The notes under the pieces are model-generated. The model saw only the letters and a program-made list of their open reading frames with translations, made no database searches and had not been told where the DNA came from. A program made the translations under genes and the position numbers. Source: Bog-473 sp963828505 (GTDB taxonomy: Bacteria > Actinomycetota > Acidimicrobiia > Acidimicrobiales > RAAP-2). From it: a DNA stretch of 64,000 bases. This document shows, piece after piece, positions 63,278 through 64,000 of this stretch (positions are counted from its first letter, which is position 1; every line of letters begins with the position of its first letter). The stretch lies in the NCBI GenBank assembly GCA_963828505.1, contig CAWHFM010000004.1, positions 1 to 64,000 of the forward strand. Direction: 5' to 3'.

Positions 63278-64000
63278 TCAGAGTGCCGCGGCAGCCTCGC
63301 GCTCGCATGCCGTCCCCTCGAAGAACCGGGGATTCGCTCCGGCATGGAGCCGGACCGGATTGGTGAAGGTGAACCGCTCGAACTCCTCGGGAGTGACCGA
63401 TCCCCGTTCAAGCAATTCGTAGGCCTCGACCATGACGTTGCTCATCACCGGTGCGTCCCAGTGGGAGACGTCGCTGCCCAGCATCGGTCTCAGCGCGACC
63501 TGGCGTCCTCCGAAATTGAGGTGGAAACCGAACGAGATCAAGGGATCGTCGGCCTCGCAGCCGAAGTAGAGGCGGGTCTCGAAGGGCTCGATGATGTCCT
63601 CCACCGTTGTGATCGAGGCCGCCGCGAACTCGTCGAGCACCGCGGGCCGGCCGGGACGTCGGGACAGGTGTTCGCCCAGCTCGCTCAAGTTGTTCCTCAT
63701 GTCCGTGTTTCCGTAGCGCTCCACCAAGGTCAGCACTGCGGCGACATCGAGGTTGGCCGGGTCGAGATCGTTGATGGCGTGCCCGCCCCGTTTGTCCCAG
63801 TGGCCGATGAGGTCGGCCAGCAGCGCGCATCCCCAGGTGACCCCCCCTTCCAGGAAACCGATGCGCAGCTCGGCAAACCGCCGGTACACACCGCCGAGGA
63901 AGAGGGCCTTGCACAGGACCTCATGGGCCCCGGCGATCCCGTTCACGTGGTTGAACACGTAGTTGGTGATCGATCGGGCCGGATGCACCTGCTGCAAGGA
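63278..64000 (-). CDS. Amidohydrolase-family protein, cut by window edge
   Basis: The C-terminal 240 residues or so; the 5' end is beyond the window. NFGGRQVALRPMLGSDVSHWD has the late metal-ligand Asp of the amidohydrolase-2 (TIM-barrel metal hydrolase) group, followed by VEAYELLERGSVTPEEF and FTNPVRLHAGANPRFFEGTA, a well-known C-terminal pattern. SITNYVFNHVNGIAGAHEVL and FLEGGVTWGCALLADLIGHWDKR lie in the middle of the barrel. Relatives are decarboxylases or hydrolases of aromatic and other small acids. Reaction unknown. The frame is open to the last base. Confidence 0.85.
   Translation of the reverse strand, partial: SLQQVHPARSITNYVFNHVNGIAGAHEVLCKALFLGGVYRRFAELRIGFLEGGVTWGCALLADLIGHWDKRGGHAINDLDPANLDVAAVLTLVERYGNTDMRNNLSELGEHLSRRPGRPAVLDEFAAASITTVEDIIEPFETRLYFGCEADDPLISFGFHLNFGGRQVALRPMLGSDVSHWDAPVMSNVMVEAYELLERGSVTPEEFERFTFTNPVRLHAGANPRFFEGTACEREAAAAL

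Overview
The window is 64 kb of GC-rich, densely packed DNA. It most likely comes from an uncultivated actinomycete, and an Acidimicrobiia-like lineage is my best guess. That is inference from the actinobacterial order uvrC-rapZ-yvcK-gap-pgk-tpiA-secG, an AftD-type arabinosyltransferase, a BlaI/M56 pair, GTG/TTG starts and many GTGA or ATGA stop/start overlaps. I see no rRNA, tRNA, CRISPR array or intact insertion sequence.

Layout. 0.2-6 kb: a large secreted repeat protein made of two near-identical 1125-bp halves, a small HTH-like gene, and a LuxR-type ATPase regulator with one frameshift; two related 57-bp elements bracket the small gene. 6.5-14.8 kb: cell-envelope glycan genes (flippase, GT4 glycosyltransferase, and a convergent very large AftD-like arabinofuranosyltransferase with one frameshift). 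14.8-24.5 kb: methyltransferase-coaE-uvrB, a membrane spermidine-synthase-like protein, an NTF2-like protein and uvrA (frameshift near its end); uvrA and uvrB share a 22-bp upstream element. 24.5-31.6 kb: a probable operon for copper delivery to and assembly of heme-copper oxidase (ctaG, SCO1, a DoxX-like fusion, a second ctaG). It diverges from blaI-M56 across an 89-bp region that holds a near-consensus promoter with a BlaI-type dyad inside it. 31.6-42.3 kb: nadA, then the conserved block uvrC-rapZ-yvcK-gap-pgk-tpiA-secG plus a solute-binding lipoprotein; whiA, often found after yvcK, is not here.

42-64 kb is accessory: secreted proteins (two further Cys-paired beta-propellers, one fused to an SGNH hydrolase domain, and an RCC1 propeller), small enzymes (isochorismatase-like, NTF2-like, Gfo/Idh-type, nitroreductase, PHB-depolymerase-like, amidohydrolase), a DUF2142 membrane protein, and several decayed fragments (alpha/beta hydrolase, PIN toxin, LivF ATPase, possibly a serine recombinase).

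The most interesting signals are: (1) four secreted propeller proteins from at least two repeat families that each carry one cysteine pair per repeat, seven per propeller in the CX5C family; (2) the BlaI-type switch placed between its own gene and an oxidase/copper assembly operon; (3) the shared uvrA/uvrB element; (4) hexanucleotide microsatellites in the neighbouring glycolytic genes gap and tpiA. Five single-base frame breaks in four otherwise normal genes suggest some sequence error in this assembly, so frameshifts should be checked before being read as biology.
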